From: CAZVRZ01 sp964629965
GTDB taxonomy: Bacteria > Chloroflexota > Anaerolineae > Anaerolineales > UBA4823
Assembly (NCBI GenBank): GCA_964629965.1
Contig: CAZVRZ010000124.1
Coordinates: 1 to 15,780 of the forward strand
Length of the DNA: 15,780 nucleotides
Reading direction: 5' to 3'
The position numbers and the translations under genes are program-made. The stretch's first letter is position 1. The number at the start of each line of letters is the position of its first letter. The notes under the pieces were generated by a model that searched no databases, was not told the origin of the DNA, and saw only the letters and a program-made list of their open reading frames with translations. Below are positions 6,868-13,773 of this stretch, piece by piece.

Positions 6868-6907
6868 TGAGAAAGGTTGTATCGTTGAGCCTGCTTTTGC
6901 ATCAAAT

Positions 6908-7486
6908 TTACGGGCGGTTACCTCCATTGCCGCCCTGCCCATTTCTTCCGTTGCCGCCTTGTCCATTACCTCCACCCTGGCTACCCTGGCCAAATTCACT
7001 AGAAGCACTCGGGGACGAGTTAACCGGATCGCCGGTACCATTACCCCCAGCTCCCTGGCCATTTCCGTTGCCGCCTGCCCAGGCAGGGCGCCCAGAGGCA
7101 TTACCAGTTCCTGAAGCGCCACCTCCCTGTGGCAGGTTGGAGAAGGTGGAGCTGCCATTTGCCTCGCTGGCATGGACACGATCGGCTGCATCAGTTTGCG
7201 CTCCCTGCCCAAAGCGGCGACCGCCGCTTCCCGCTGCACTCTCAAAGCCTTGGGATTGATTGGTTCTTAGCTGGGCGACATTTTCGTGGGCAGTCATTTG
7301 AGACCCCTGTTTGATATCCGCAGTAGTAGTTTCCACTACCGCTGTATCAGGCAGTATAAGCGGGCTAACTTTAGGCGCTTCTGCTTGTAATTCGATTGAT
7401 GAGGCCGCACGGGTGTTATAAACACTGGCGCCTACCGCCACTGCTACTGTGGTTACTAATATACCAACAATGAATTTTTTTAACAT
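6908..7486 (-). CDS. exported Gly/Asn/Gln-rich protein of unknown function
   Basis: A 192-residue protein starting MLKKFIVGILVTTVAVAVGASVY: a signal peptide or N-terminal anchor with likely cleavage near Thr-Arg-Ala-Ala. The middle is Ser/Thr/Gln-rich without cysteines; the last 75 or so residues are low complexity, mostly Gly, Asn, Gln and Ser (GGNGQGGNGRNGQGGNGG near the end). It is probably exported and disordered. AGGAGG lies 6 nt before ATG 7486; reading from 7642 is possible but has no ribosome site and would cross the promoter. It is divergent from the cytochrome bc operon and shares its promoter design. The Gly/Gln-rich tail resembles that of the lipoprotein at 15020-15676, whose operon also has the motif. 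Function unknown. Confidence 0.75.
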   Translation of the reverse strand: MLKKFIVGILVTTVAVAVGASVYNTRAASSIELQAEAPKVSPLILPDTAVVETTTADIKQGSQMTAHENVAQLRTNQSQGFESAAGSGGRRFGQGAQTDAADRVHASEANGSSTFSNLPQGGGASGTGNASGRPAWAGGNGNGQGAGGNGTGDPVNSSPSASSEFGQGSQGGGNGQGGNGRNGQGGNGGNRP

Positions 7487-7531
7487 CAGATACCTCCTGA
7501 TTGATCTTTTTTGGTCAGCCTGTGAGATTGA

Positions 7532-7553
7532 CAGTTGCTTATAGAAGCAATTG
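7532..7553 (-). promoter_or_regulatory. leader stem-loop of the Gly-rich gene transcript
   Basis: TTGCTT (7535-7540) and AAGCAA (7545-7550) pair around a 4-nt loop, and two outer base pairs beyond one mismatch extend the stem to 7532-7553. The transcription start expected from the -10 box at 7559-7564 is about 7552, so the hairpin would lie at the very 5' end of the mRNA, where such structures can protect against decay. Confidence 0.3.
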
Positions 7554-7558
7554 TTCCG

Positions 7559-7603
7559 AGTATAATCACATGATATGAAGGAGTTGTGAATAACCTGTGC
7601 GCT
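7559..7603 (-). promoter_or_regulatory. promoter of the Gly-rich gene with 11-bp phased heptamers
   Basis: On the minus strand TATTCAC (7586-7592) and CCTTCAT (7575-7581) are 11 bp apart; AGCGCAC at 7597-7603 is a weaker third copy in phase. Exactly 10 nt after CCTTCAT comes TATACT (7559-7564), a 5/6 match to the -10 consensus. The arrangement matches the divergent cytochrome bc promoter, with less perfect heptamers. Confidence 0.5.
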
Positions 7604-7635
7604 TTCTATGAAAAAGCCGCCATATTTACACGAGA

Positions 7636-7680
7636 TCTTCACCAGCTCTTCACAGCTTCTTCACAGGCGCTCAATACAAT
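7636..7680 (+). promoter_or_regulatory. cytochrome bc promoter with three perfect TCTTCAC repeats
   Basis: TCTTCAC occurs at 7636-7642, 7647-7653 and 7658-7664, a strict 11-bp period. Exactly 10 nt later is TACAAT (7675-7680). There is no separate -35 box. Direct heptamers at 11-bp spacing abutting the -10 region are the known binding mode of OmpR/PhoB-family activators (Pho-box-like). The leader then runs about 25 nt to ATG 7712, with AGGAG at 7697-7701. Confidence 0.65.
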
Positions 7681-7711
7681 CAGGTCATTCTGTAACAGGA
7701 GAGTAAATGCC

Positions 7712-9109
7712 ATGCCAGAAGAGCTTAAGCCAGACCAGGAGCATCCGCTCAGTCGTATGCGTAAGCGACTGGCTCCGCCCGAATACCCCACGGATGATCG
7801 CAGCCGCATGCGCATGGTAGTGGACAGCCTGGTGCTGCATCTGCACCCCACCAAGATACCCAAGACCACGCTGCGATGGACTTATACCTGGGGATTGGGT
7901 GGGCTTTCGGCGCTGCTGGTCACGCTGCTAGCAGTCACGGGTATATTTCTACAAATGAACTATACCCCCAGCCCGCCGCAGGCTTACCTGGATGTGTTGG
8001 CCTTACGTACTGACACCTGGTTCGGTGACCTGCTACGCAATCTGCACCACTGGTCAGCAAACCTGCTGATCATCACTACTATATTACATTTGCTGCGCGT
8101 GTTCTTTACCGGCGGGCACAGACCGCCGCGTGAGCTGAACTGGCTGCTCGGCATGGGAATGCTGCTGTTGGTTTTGGGAGCAAACTTTACCGGCTATTTG
8201 CTTCCCTGGGATCAACTGGCTTTTTGGGCTATCACAGTAGGCACCAGCATCCTTAGCTATATACCCATCATCGGCCAACCGCTCAGTCGTTTACTGTTGG
8301 GCGGCCCGGAAGTGGGGGCGGCAACGCTGCTAACCTTCTATTCTCTACACATCAGCTTCATCCCGCTGGGTATCTTAGCGCTAATGTCTTTCCATTTTTG
8401 GCGCGTGCGCAAAGACGGTGGATTGACCCTTCCCAAGAGCGCTTCCGAGAATGAACAGCCTGCCCCAGAACGCGTAACCACCATCCCGCACCTGGTACGG
8501 CGCGAAGCAGTTTGGGCAATGGTATGGCTGGCAATCTTGTTCACCTGGGCTATGTTTGTTCCAGCACCCTTGGAGGAGATAGCAGACCCTGCCGTTAGCC
8601 CGAATCCGGCCAAAGCACCCTGGTACTTCCTGGGCATCCAGGAATTACTATTGCACTTTCATCCCCTGGTAGGCGCAGTGATCATTCCCGCTTTGGGACT
8701 GGGAGCACTGGCGCTGCTTCCGTTTTATGACATACGCCTGGAAAACGTGGGGGTTTACTTCCGTTCTTACCGCGGGCGATACATGAGCCTTTTGGCGGCA
8801 GGAGGCGCATTGCTGCTCACACCTTTATGGGTTGTGCTGGATGAATTTGTGCTAAATTGGGCAACCTGGCTGCCAGATTGGCCCACACTGCTATCCAACG
8901 GCGCCATTCCTCTGGCTATTGTGCTCTTGGGATTGATCGGCCTGGATGAGATTCTGCATCGGGCCTTCCAGGCAAAGATTGAGGAACGCGTGCTGGCACT
9001 CTTCATTTTTACTTTCACGGCCCTGAGCGTTCTAACTATCATTGGCATTTTCTTCCGCGGCCCCGGCATGGCGCTCTATTGGCCGTGGGAGATGCCAGTC
9101 TCCCACTAG
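7712..9109 (+). CDS. cytochrome b (fused b6 and subunit IV type) of a bc complex
   Basis: A 465-residue membrane protein, the quinol-oxidising core of a cytochrome bc complex. The N-terminal b6-like half carries the four heme ligands: H112 in NLHHWSA, H126 in ILHLLRVF, H213 in FYSLH and H228 in SFHFWRVRKDGG. The 15-residue spacing of the second pair is that of b6-type proteins rather than mitochondrial cytochrome b. The C-terminal half resembles subunit IV, with APWYFLG in place of the PEWY motif of the quinol site, and further membrane segments (about eight in all). The position of the Cys that binds heme c_n in b6f appears to be Leu in the VTLLAVTG stretch, so that extra heme is probably absent. 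ATG 7712 has AGGAG 10 nt upstream; the frame is open back to GTG 7586, but that would place the TCTTCAC repeats inside the gene. First gene of the bc operon. Confidence 0.92.
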   Translation: MPEELKPDQEHPLSRMRKRLAPPEYPTDDRSRMRMVVDSLVLHLHPTKIPKTTLRWTYTWGLGGLSALLVTLLAVTGIFLQMNYTPSPPQAYLDVLALRTDTWFGDLLRNLHHWSANLLIITTILHLLRVFFTGGHRPPRELNWLLGMGMLLLVLGANFTGYLLPWDQLAFWAITVGTSILSYIPIIGQPLSRLLLGGPEVGAATLLTFYSLHISFIPLGILALMSFHFWRVRKDGGLTLPKSASENEQPAPERVTTIPHLVRREAVWAMVWLAILFTWAMFVPAPLEEIADPAVSPNPAKAPWYFLGIQELLLHFHPLVGAVIIPALGLGALALLPFYDIRLENVGVYFRSYRGRYMSLLAAGGALLLTPLWVVLDEFVLNWATWLPDWPTLLSNGAIPLAIVLLGLIGLDEILHRAFQAKIEERVLALFIFTFTALSVLTIIGIFFRGPGMALYWPWEMPVSH

Positions 9110-9123
9110 GGATGAGGAAAATT

Positions 9124-9621
9124 ATGGCATCTGAGAACCCACCTTCAAACGATAAAATTCACCGCCGAGATTTTCTAAAAATTACCTGGGCAGCCTTAGG
9201 AGGCCTAGCCCTGCTTGAACTTGGCGGCCTATCGCTGGCCTATATGCAGCCACGCCTGGCTGAGGGCGAGTTTGGCGGGCAGATCAACGTCGGCAACATG
9301 GATGATTTTCCCCCCGGCTCGGTCTCACATATTTCCAATGGACGCTTTTACCTGGCGCGACTGCCTGATGGCGGCTTCCTGGCTCTGTATCAACGCTGCA
9401 CGCACCTGGGCTGCAACGTTCCCTGGGATCAAGCACAGAATGCCTTTATCTGTCCATGTCACAACTCACAGTTCACAACCACGGGAGACCTGGTAAATCC
9501 ACCCGCCCCGCGGCCTTTGGATCTCTTCCCCATCTTGATCCAGGATGGCCAAGTGATCGTAGATACAGGCCGGCCTATCCAACGCCAGCATTTTGATCCA
9601 TCACAGGTGGTATACGCATGA
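9124..9621 (+). CDS. Rieske iron-sulfur protein of the bc complex
   Basis: A 165-residue Rieske protein that takes the first electron from quinol and passes it to a c-type heme. The N-terminus has a twin-arginine motif, HRRDFLK (R14-R15), followed by a hydrophobic segment that probably stays as a membrane anchor, so the folded [2Fe-2S] protein is exported by Tat. Cluster motifs: CTHLGC (C92, H94, C97) and CPCHNS (C110, C112, H113); C97 and C112 form the usual disulfide. Asn replaces the common Gly in CPCHGS. ATG 9124 is preferred over ATG 9112 because GAGG lies 6 nt before it. The gap after cytochrome b is 14 nt and the stop overlaps the next start (ATGA), so the three genes are translationally coupled. 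Confidence 0.95.
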   Translation: MASENPPSNDKIHRRDFLKITWAALGGLALLELGGLSLAYMQPRLAEGEFGGQINVGNMDDFPPGSVSHISNGRFYLARLPDGGFLALYQRCTHLGCNVPWDQAQNAFICPCHNSQFTTTGDLVNPPAPRPLDLFPILIQDGQVIVDTGRPIQRQHFDPSQVVYA

Positions 9622-11033
9622 AAACCGTCCGGATCTCTCCTCGAACGGTAGAATTACTCGTGGGCATCCTGGCCACTACCTTAATCGTAACGGGCATTGC
9701 CTGGTATGCCTGGAATGAGCCATCCCGCCTGGAAGCTACCCGGGCCAAGCAGTTAACTACCGACCTGAACGGCGCTATGACTCTATACGCTCAGAACTGC
9801 GCGGTCTGCCACGGGGCGGCCGGCGAGGGGATTGGCGCTACACCAGCCTTGAGTAACCCGGCACTTCAAGAGATGGATGTTGAGACCATCACAAAGATCA
9901 TATCCCGCGGGCTGTACGGCAGCACTATGACTGCCTGGAGCCTGGAAGACGGCGGTTCGCTCAGTGAATACCAGATCGGCCAACTGGTCAACCTGATCCA
10001 CCACGGGGATTGGGGTGCAACACAAGCGCGCGTGGTGAACCTGGGACTAGCTCCGCTCATCCCCTTTGTCTCAGAAGCCGATCCGCTGATCCTGGACAGC
10101 CTGGCGATCCTGCCGCAAGGCAATCTTCTGGCAAATGGAATTTCACTATATGCAGAGAATTGCGTGGCTTGCCATGGCTCAGATGGCTTGGGCACCACCC
10201 TGGCCCCCGCCCTGAATGCGCCGGTAGTGCGGGAGCAAAACGCTGCTGATTTAGAGCGTACGCTCCGCCTGGGTGTGCCTGGCACGCTGATGGCTGGTTG
10301 GGGAAAGTCTCTGGACAACGAGCAGGTTGCTGCCTTGCTGGAGTTGATGCTGCGTTGGGATGAAATTCCCAGCGGCGCAATCCCCGCCCCAGATCAGCCC
10401 ATCCTGGTCACTGCGGAGTCGTTGGCTTTGGGTGCTGAGCTGTACACGGCCTCATGCAGCAATTGTCACGGTCCTGAAGGCCAGGGCAGCCAGCGTGCCC
10501 CATCTCTGAATGTGCGCGCTTACCTGGCCGACACACCCGACTCTGCTCTGGAGCAGATCATTACCCTGGGCGTACCTGAAACAGCCATGCCGGCCTGGGG
10601 CGACCGTATGAGCGAGGCGCAGATCCAGGCTGTTGTCGGTTTCATCCGTTCGTGGGAGCCCACCGCTCCCGAGATCGCCCAGCCGGTGCGAGTACGCGGC
10701 CCGTGGTGGAAGGGCAGCACTTCGCCCGGTGACGGCCAGCAGCTACCTAGCGGAGGTGCGTCTGCCTCAACCAACACACAAACAACCGGCGAACTCGCGC
10801 CGATATCGGGCAACTCAGAAATGACCAAACCTGCCATACCCGACAACCCTGTTGACCAACACCAAGGAAATGGCGCAGGCCAGAATTCTCCTTGGGTGGC
10901 GCCAGAATTGCCCTGGTACCAAACCCTGGACCAACGAGCGATAATGTTGATATTGATCGTGATAGGATTGGCTATGCTGATGGTCCTGGCAGCGCTGCAC
11001 GGGCTGAACCGCTTAAAAAAGACGCTGCTTTGA
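9618..11033 (+). CDS. membrane-anchored triheme cytochrome c of the bc complex
   Basis: A 471-residue protein with an N-terminal membrane segment (about 10-30), three successive class I cytochrome c domains and a C-terminal membrane segment (about 441-461) with a basic tail. Heme sites: CAVCH at 61-65, CVACH at 182-186, CSNCH at 280-284. Likely Met axial ligands lie in GSTMTAW, GTLMAGW and TAMPAW, one per domain. A Pro/Gln/Asn-rich linker (about 355-430) joins the third domain to the C-terminal helix. It replaces cytochrome c1 or f as the electron acceptor from the Rieske protein and may relay electrons to an oxidase or soluble carrier. Starts by ATGA overlap with the Rieske gene. The domain order is an internal triplication with divergent copies. 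Confidence 0.92.
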   Translation: MKTVRISPRTVELLVGILATTLIVTGIAWYAWNEPSRLEATRAKQLTTDLNGAMTLYAQNCAVCHGAAGEGIGATPALSNPALQEMDVETITKIISRGLYGSTMTAWSLEDGGSLSEYQIGQLVNLIHHGDWGATQARVVNLGLAPLIPFVSEADPLILDSLAILPQGNLLANGISLYAENCVACHGSDGLGTTLAPALNAPVVREQNAADLERTLRLGVPGTLMAGWGKSLDNEQVAALLELMLRWDEIPSGAIPAPDQPILVTAESLALGAELYTASCSNCHGPEGQGSQRAPSLNVRAYLADTPDSALEQIITLGVPETAMPAWGDRMSEAQIQAVVGFIRSWEPTAPEIAQPVRVRGPWWKGSTSPGDGQQLPSGGASASTNTQTTGELAPISGNSEMTKPAIPDNPVDQHQGNGAGQNSPWVAPELPWYQTLDQRAIMLILIVIGLAMLMVLAALHGLNRLKKTLL

Positions 11034-11110
11034 TGCCCATCAGGGGCAATCGAGTTGAGAATGTTGAATATTAGGGGGGATTTTTGGCGCGATATTGTCC
11101 GAGCCGTGCT
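11034..11110. other. short intergenic region between convergent units
   Basis: Between the end of the bc operon and the broken peroxiredoxin-like gene. Only a weak 5-bp hairpin (TGCCC and GGGCA around 11035-11049) is visible, with no U-run after it, so I do not call a terminator. Confidence 0.3.
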
Positions 11111-11489
11111 TTAGTTTTTCGATTGAGCCAACACCGATAACAGCTCATTGTTGTCCGGTTCCTGCACATCCAAAGTCAAATAATTCATGTAATAGATCTT
11201 ACCCGTTTGATCGACCAGGAACACGCTTGGCGTGAAAGCTGTAAGCACACTTGCGCGTCTTGTTTCGATACCATACTGTTCTGCAAACTTTGCATCTTTA
11301 TCGCTCAAGATCGGATAGGGTGTGGCGTTGCTACTGACGTACTTCTCAATCGTTTTGGGGCCATTGGGCAATACACCAGCACTTCTGTATTCGGGACCTG
11401 GAATCTTGGATAGTCATGGCGCAACTGCACCATATGATTGGTGCAATGTGGTCAGATAAACCCGAGGTTGAAAACCAGCAGCACAACAT
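11111..11489 (-). pseudogene. peroxiredoxin/AhpC-TSA-like gene, truncated, with an in-frame TGA and a frameshift
   Basis: On the minus strand one frame reads VLLVFNLGFI, then TGA (11452-11454), then PHCTNHMVQLRHDYPRF and NTEVLV. Near 11374-11376 one base is missing and the next frame continues VLPNGPKTIEKYV...ILSDKDAKFAEQYGIE...PSVFLVDQTGKIYY to TAA at 11111. Together they make a thioredoxin-fold peroxiredoxin-like protein in which TGA stands where the first Cys of a CPHC motif is expected. The usual N-terminal 20-30 residues are missing: sequence upstream of 11489 is instead the exporter promoter. Three defects point to a dead gene. TGA as selenocysteine is considered in the findings. A remaining 86-codon frame from TTG 11371 has no ribosome site and lacks the active site. 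Confidence 0.7.
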
Positions 11490-11522
11490 CTTCACATCTT
11501 CTCCACAATAAATTCATATCCT
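11478..11522 (+). promoter_or_regulatory. exporter operon promoter with 11-bp phased heptamers
   Basis: TCTTCAC at 11489-11495 and TCTCCAC at 11500-11506 are 11 bp apart; GCAGCAC at 11478-11484 is a weaker third copy in phase. Exactly 10 nt later comes TATCCT (11517-11522), a 4/6 match to the -10 box. The layout is the same as at the cytochrome bc promoter. AGGAG at 11551-11555 precedes ATG 11564 by 8 nt. Confidence 0.5.
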
Positions 11523-11563
11523 TCGAGTATCCTTTGGTAATCAATCCAACAGGAGAAGTATCT

Positions 11564-12985
11564 ATGAAAAAAGTGCGCCCATGGTTTGTGTTGTTATTGG
11601 TGGTACTGGCTGCAGCAGCAGGTGGTTACTATTACTATACTAAGGTTTATTTGCCATCCCAGACCCCAGCCGAGCCACCATTGCAGACGGCCCGGGTGCG
11701 AACAGGCGACCTGGTGATCCTGGTTTCTGGCGTGGGCGAGTTGACGCCAGAATCGCAGGCTAGCGCCGCTTTTCGTAGCGGCGGGGTAGTGTCTGAGGTT
11801 TATGCTGCTGCCGGCGATGTTGTTGAGGCCGGGCAGCTTCTGGCGCGCCTGGATGATACCAGCGCTCAGCAGCAGTTGGCCCAGAGCCGGTTAGCCCTGC
11901 AAGAACTGGTCTCACCGGCATCGCTTCTGCAGGCTCAAATTGCTGCGCTCAGCGCCGAAGTGGCCTATGAAAAGGCGCTTGGCGACTTGCAAACCCTGAT
12001 CAGCCCAGCCGTCTGGTTGGCCGAGCAAGACCTGGTCCAGGCCCAGGCAGCGCTTGCGGAGGTTTCCAGCACAAATGCCGAAGCCCTGGCGATAGCGCAG
12101 GGCGCAGTGAACCTGGCCGACGCTAATCTGGTACAGGCTCAGGCCGACTATGAGACAACGTATCTGCCGGCGATTTTTATCAAGCCTTATAAAGACCCAG
12201 CGAGTGGCGAAACCGTGCAGGGTGTTTTCCCACCATCTGCTGCAGAGATCGCCCTGGCGCGGGCCAAGCTGACGGCTGCCGAACTGGCGCTGGATGACGC
12301 CCGTTCTTATGCAGACCTAATCGCACAGGGCGCTCCATGTGGTGACGCCGGGGCGCTGACCACCACTGTTGCCTTACCGCTCAAGTTGGATCAGACCTGT
12401 CAATCCATCCGCAATGCCAGCCTGGTAGTGGAGAATACACGCCTGCTGGCGCCGATTTCGGGCATACTGACCAATTTTAACCTGACTGTTGGACAGTCGG
12501 TGGGTTCGACCGCTGTTGCCACAGTAACCACCCTGGATCGGCTTGAGTTGCGGGTTTATGTGGAAGAAACCGATCTACCTTCCTTGCAGATTGGCCAACG
12601 GGTAGAGGTCACATTCAACGCCTATCCCAATCAGGCGCTCGCAGGGCAGGTGCGGGCCATCGAACCAACCTTGCAGAACGTGGGCGGCGCCCTAACGGCA
12701 GTGGCCTGGGTTGACCTGGATGATGCGCCGGAGATCGGGCTGCGTTCCGGGATGACTGCCGAAGTCGAGGTGATTGCGGGCGAGGCGCTGGGCGCTTTGC
12801 TGGTGCCAGTGCAGGCCTTGCGAGAGCTTGCCCCCGGTTCCTATGCCGTCTTTGTGGTGCAGACCGATGAAGAGCTCAAACTGACCCCGGTTAAAGTTGG
12901 CCTGCGCGATTTTGCCAACGCCGAAATCCTCAGCGGCCTCCAGGCTGGCGATATTGTCAGCACCGGCAACGTGGAAACAAAGTAA
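11564..12985 (+). CDS. MacA-like membrane fusion protein (HlyD family)
   Basis: A 473-residue periplasmic or extracytoplasmic adaptor for an ABC exporter. An N-terminal anchor (about 8-26, preceded by KKVRP) is followed by the first half of the lipoyl/barrel-sandwich domain (about 72-100, VVSEVYAAAGDVVEAGQLLA), a long Ala/Gln/Leu-rich helical hairpin with coiled-coil character, the second lipoyl half (about 293-315, LLAPISGILTNFNLTVGQSV), a beta-barrel (about 315-395) and a membrane-proximal C-terminal domain. Two Cys residues, C259 and C279, lie close together in the hairpin return and could form a disulfide. ATG 11564 has AGGAG 8 nt upstream. First gene of the exporter operon; the ATPase follows after 29 nt. 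Substrate unknown; MacA relatives work with MacB to export peptides, macrolides or lipids. Confidence 0.88.
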   Translation: MKKVRPWFVLLLVVLAAAAGGYYYYTKVYLPSQTPAEPPLQTARVRTGDLVILVSGVGELTPESQASAAFRSGGVVSEVYAAAGDVVEAGQLLARLDDTSAQQQLAQSRLALQELVSPASLLQAQIAALSAEVAYEKALGDLQTLISPAVWLAEQDLVQAQAALAEVSSTNAEALAIAQGAVNLADANLVQAQADYETTYLPAIFIKPYKDPASGETVQGVFPPSAAEIALARAKLTAAELALDDARSYADLIAQGAPCGDAGALTTTVALPLKLDQTCQSIRNASLVVENTRLLAPISGILTNFNLTVGQSVGSTAVATVTTLDRLELRVYVEETDLPSLQIGQRVEVTFNAYPNQALAGQVRAIEPTLQNVGGALTAVAWVDLDDAPEIGLRSGMTAEVEVIAGEALGALLVPVQALRELAPGSYAVFVVQTDEELKLTPVKVGLRDFANAEILSGLQAGDIVSTGNVETK

Positions 12986-13014
12986 CCACCTGAACAGGCT
13001 CTAAGGATAAAGCA

Positions 13015-13773
13015 ATGGATACACCGATCATTGAGATCAAAGATATGTTCAAGGTATATGGCGATGGCGAGGCCGCCGTTTACGCTCTGGCAGGAGCAAA
13101 TACGTTGGTACAGCGCGGCGAGTTTGTAGCCGTGATGGGACCTTCGGGCTCTGGTAAGTCTACCCTGATGAACATCATCGGCTGTCTCGACCGCCCGACA
13201 TCCGGCAGCTACCTGCTGGATGGCCGCGATATTAGCCGCCTGGATAAGAACGAACTGGCCGAAGTCCGCAGCCAGAAAATCGGCTTTATTTTTCAGTCTT
13301 TTAATTTGTTGGCGCGCCTGAGCGCGCTGGAAAATGTCATGCTGCCCATGTTGTATAACCTGCACGAAAAACTGGATACAAAGGAACAACACCGGCGCGC
13401 CGTGGCCGCTCTGGAGGCAGTAGGTCTGGGTCAGCGGATGAGCCATCATCCTAATCAACTATCAGGAGGCCAACAGCAGCGCGTGGCGATTGCCCGCTCT
13501 CTAGTCAATCACCCACCACTCATCCTGGCCGACGAGCCAACCGGCAATCTCGACTCGCACTCTAGCGTAGAGATCATGGATATCTTACATCGTTTGCACA
13601 ACCAGGGGACAACCATCGTGATGGTGACGCACGAACCGGATGTGGCAATACAAGCTCAACGCATCATCTGCTTGCACGATGGACGTGTTATTTCGCATGG
13701 AGACGAGGGCGTCAGCCCGTGCCTGGAAAGCCGGGAACGCGCCGCAGCCAAGGCGCAGGAGGCAGCCGAATGA
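13015..13773 (+). CDS. MacB/LolD-type ABC transporter ATP-binding protein
   Basis: A 252-residue ATPase that powers the exporter from the cytoplasm. All motifs are present: Walker A GPSGSGKST (42-50), Q-loop Q94 in FIFQSFNLL, signature LSGGQQQR (149-156), Walker B LILADEP with catalytic E174, D-loop GNLD, and H-loop H206. The sequence VYALAGANTLVQRGEFVAVMG is typical of the MacB/LolD/FtsE group. A charged tail (ESRERAAAKAQEAAE) extends past the core domain. AAGGA lies 7 nt before ATG 13015. The stop overlaps the permease start (ATGA), so the pair is translationally coupled. In proteobacterial MacB these two parts are one polypeptide; here they are split. Confidence 0.95.
   Translation: MDTPIIEIKDMFKVYGDGEAAVYALAGANTLVQRGEFVAVMGPSGSGKSTLMNIIGCLDRPTSGSYLLDGRDISRLDKNELAEVRSQKIGFIFQSFNLLARLSALENVMLPMLYNLHEKLDTKEQHRRAVAALEAVGLGQRMSHHPNQLSGGQQQRVAIARSLVNHPPLILADEPTGNLDSHSSVEIMDILHRLHNQGTTIVMVTHEPDVAIQAQRIICLHDGRVISHGDEGVSPCLESRERAAAKAQEAAE

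Noticed and set aside
6796..7245. 149-codon minus-strand frame overlapping the Gly-rich gene
   Set aside because: It is in a different frame of the same low-complexity DNA, lacks a ribosome site, and the overlapping frame has a signal peptide and a strong AGGAGG.
6867..7259. Pro-rich plus-strand frame
   Set aside because: It is the complement of the Gly-rich minus-strand gene; the Pro runs are simply reversed Gly codons, and it has no ribosome site.
7586..7711. N-terminal extension of cytochrome b from GTG 7586
   Set aside because: The AAGGAG before it is only 2 nt from the GTG, the extension is not cytochrome-like, and it would place the TCTTCAC repeats and -10 box inside the coding region.
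11034..11060. Terminator after the bc operon
   Set aside because: Only a 5-bp stem without a following U-run; too weak to call.
11438..11563. N-terminal extension of the membrane fusion protein
   Set aside because: ATG 11564 has AGGAG at 8 nt and begins a normal anchor sequence; the extension covers the promoter motif and the peroxiredoxin relic.
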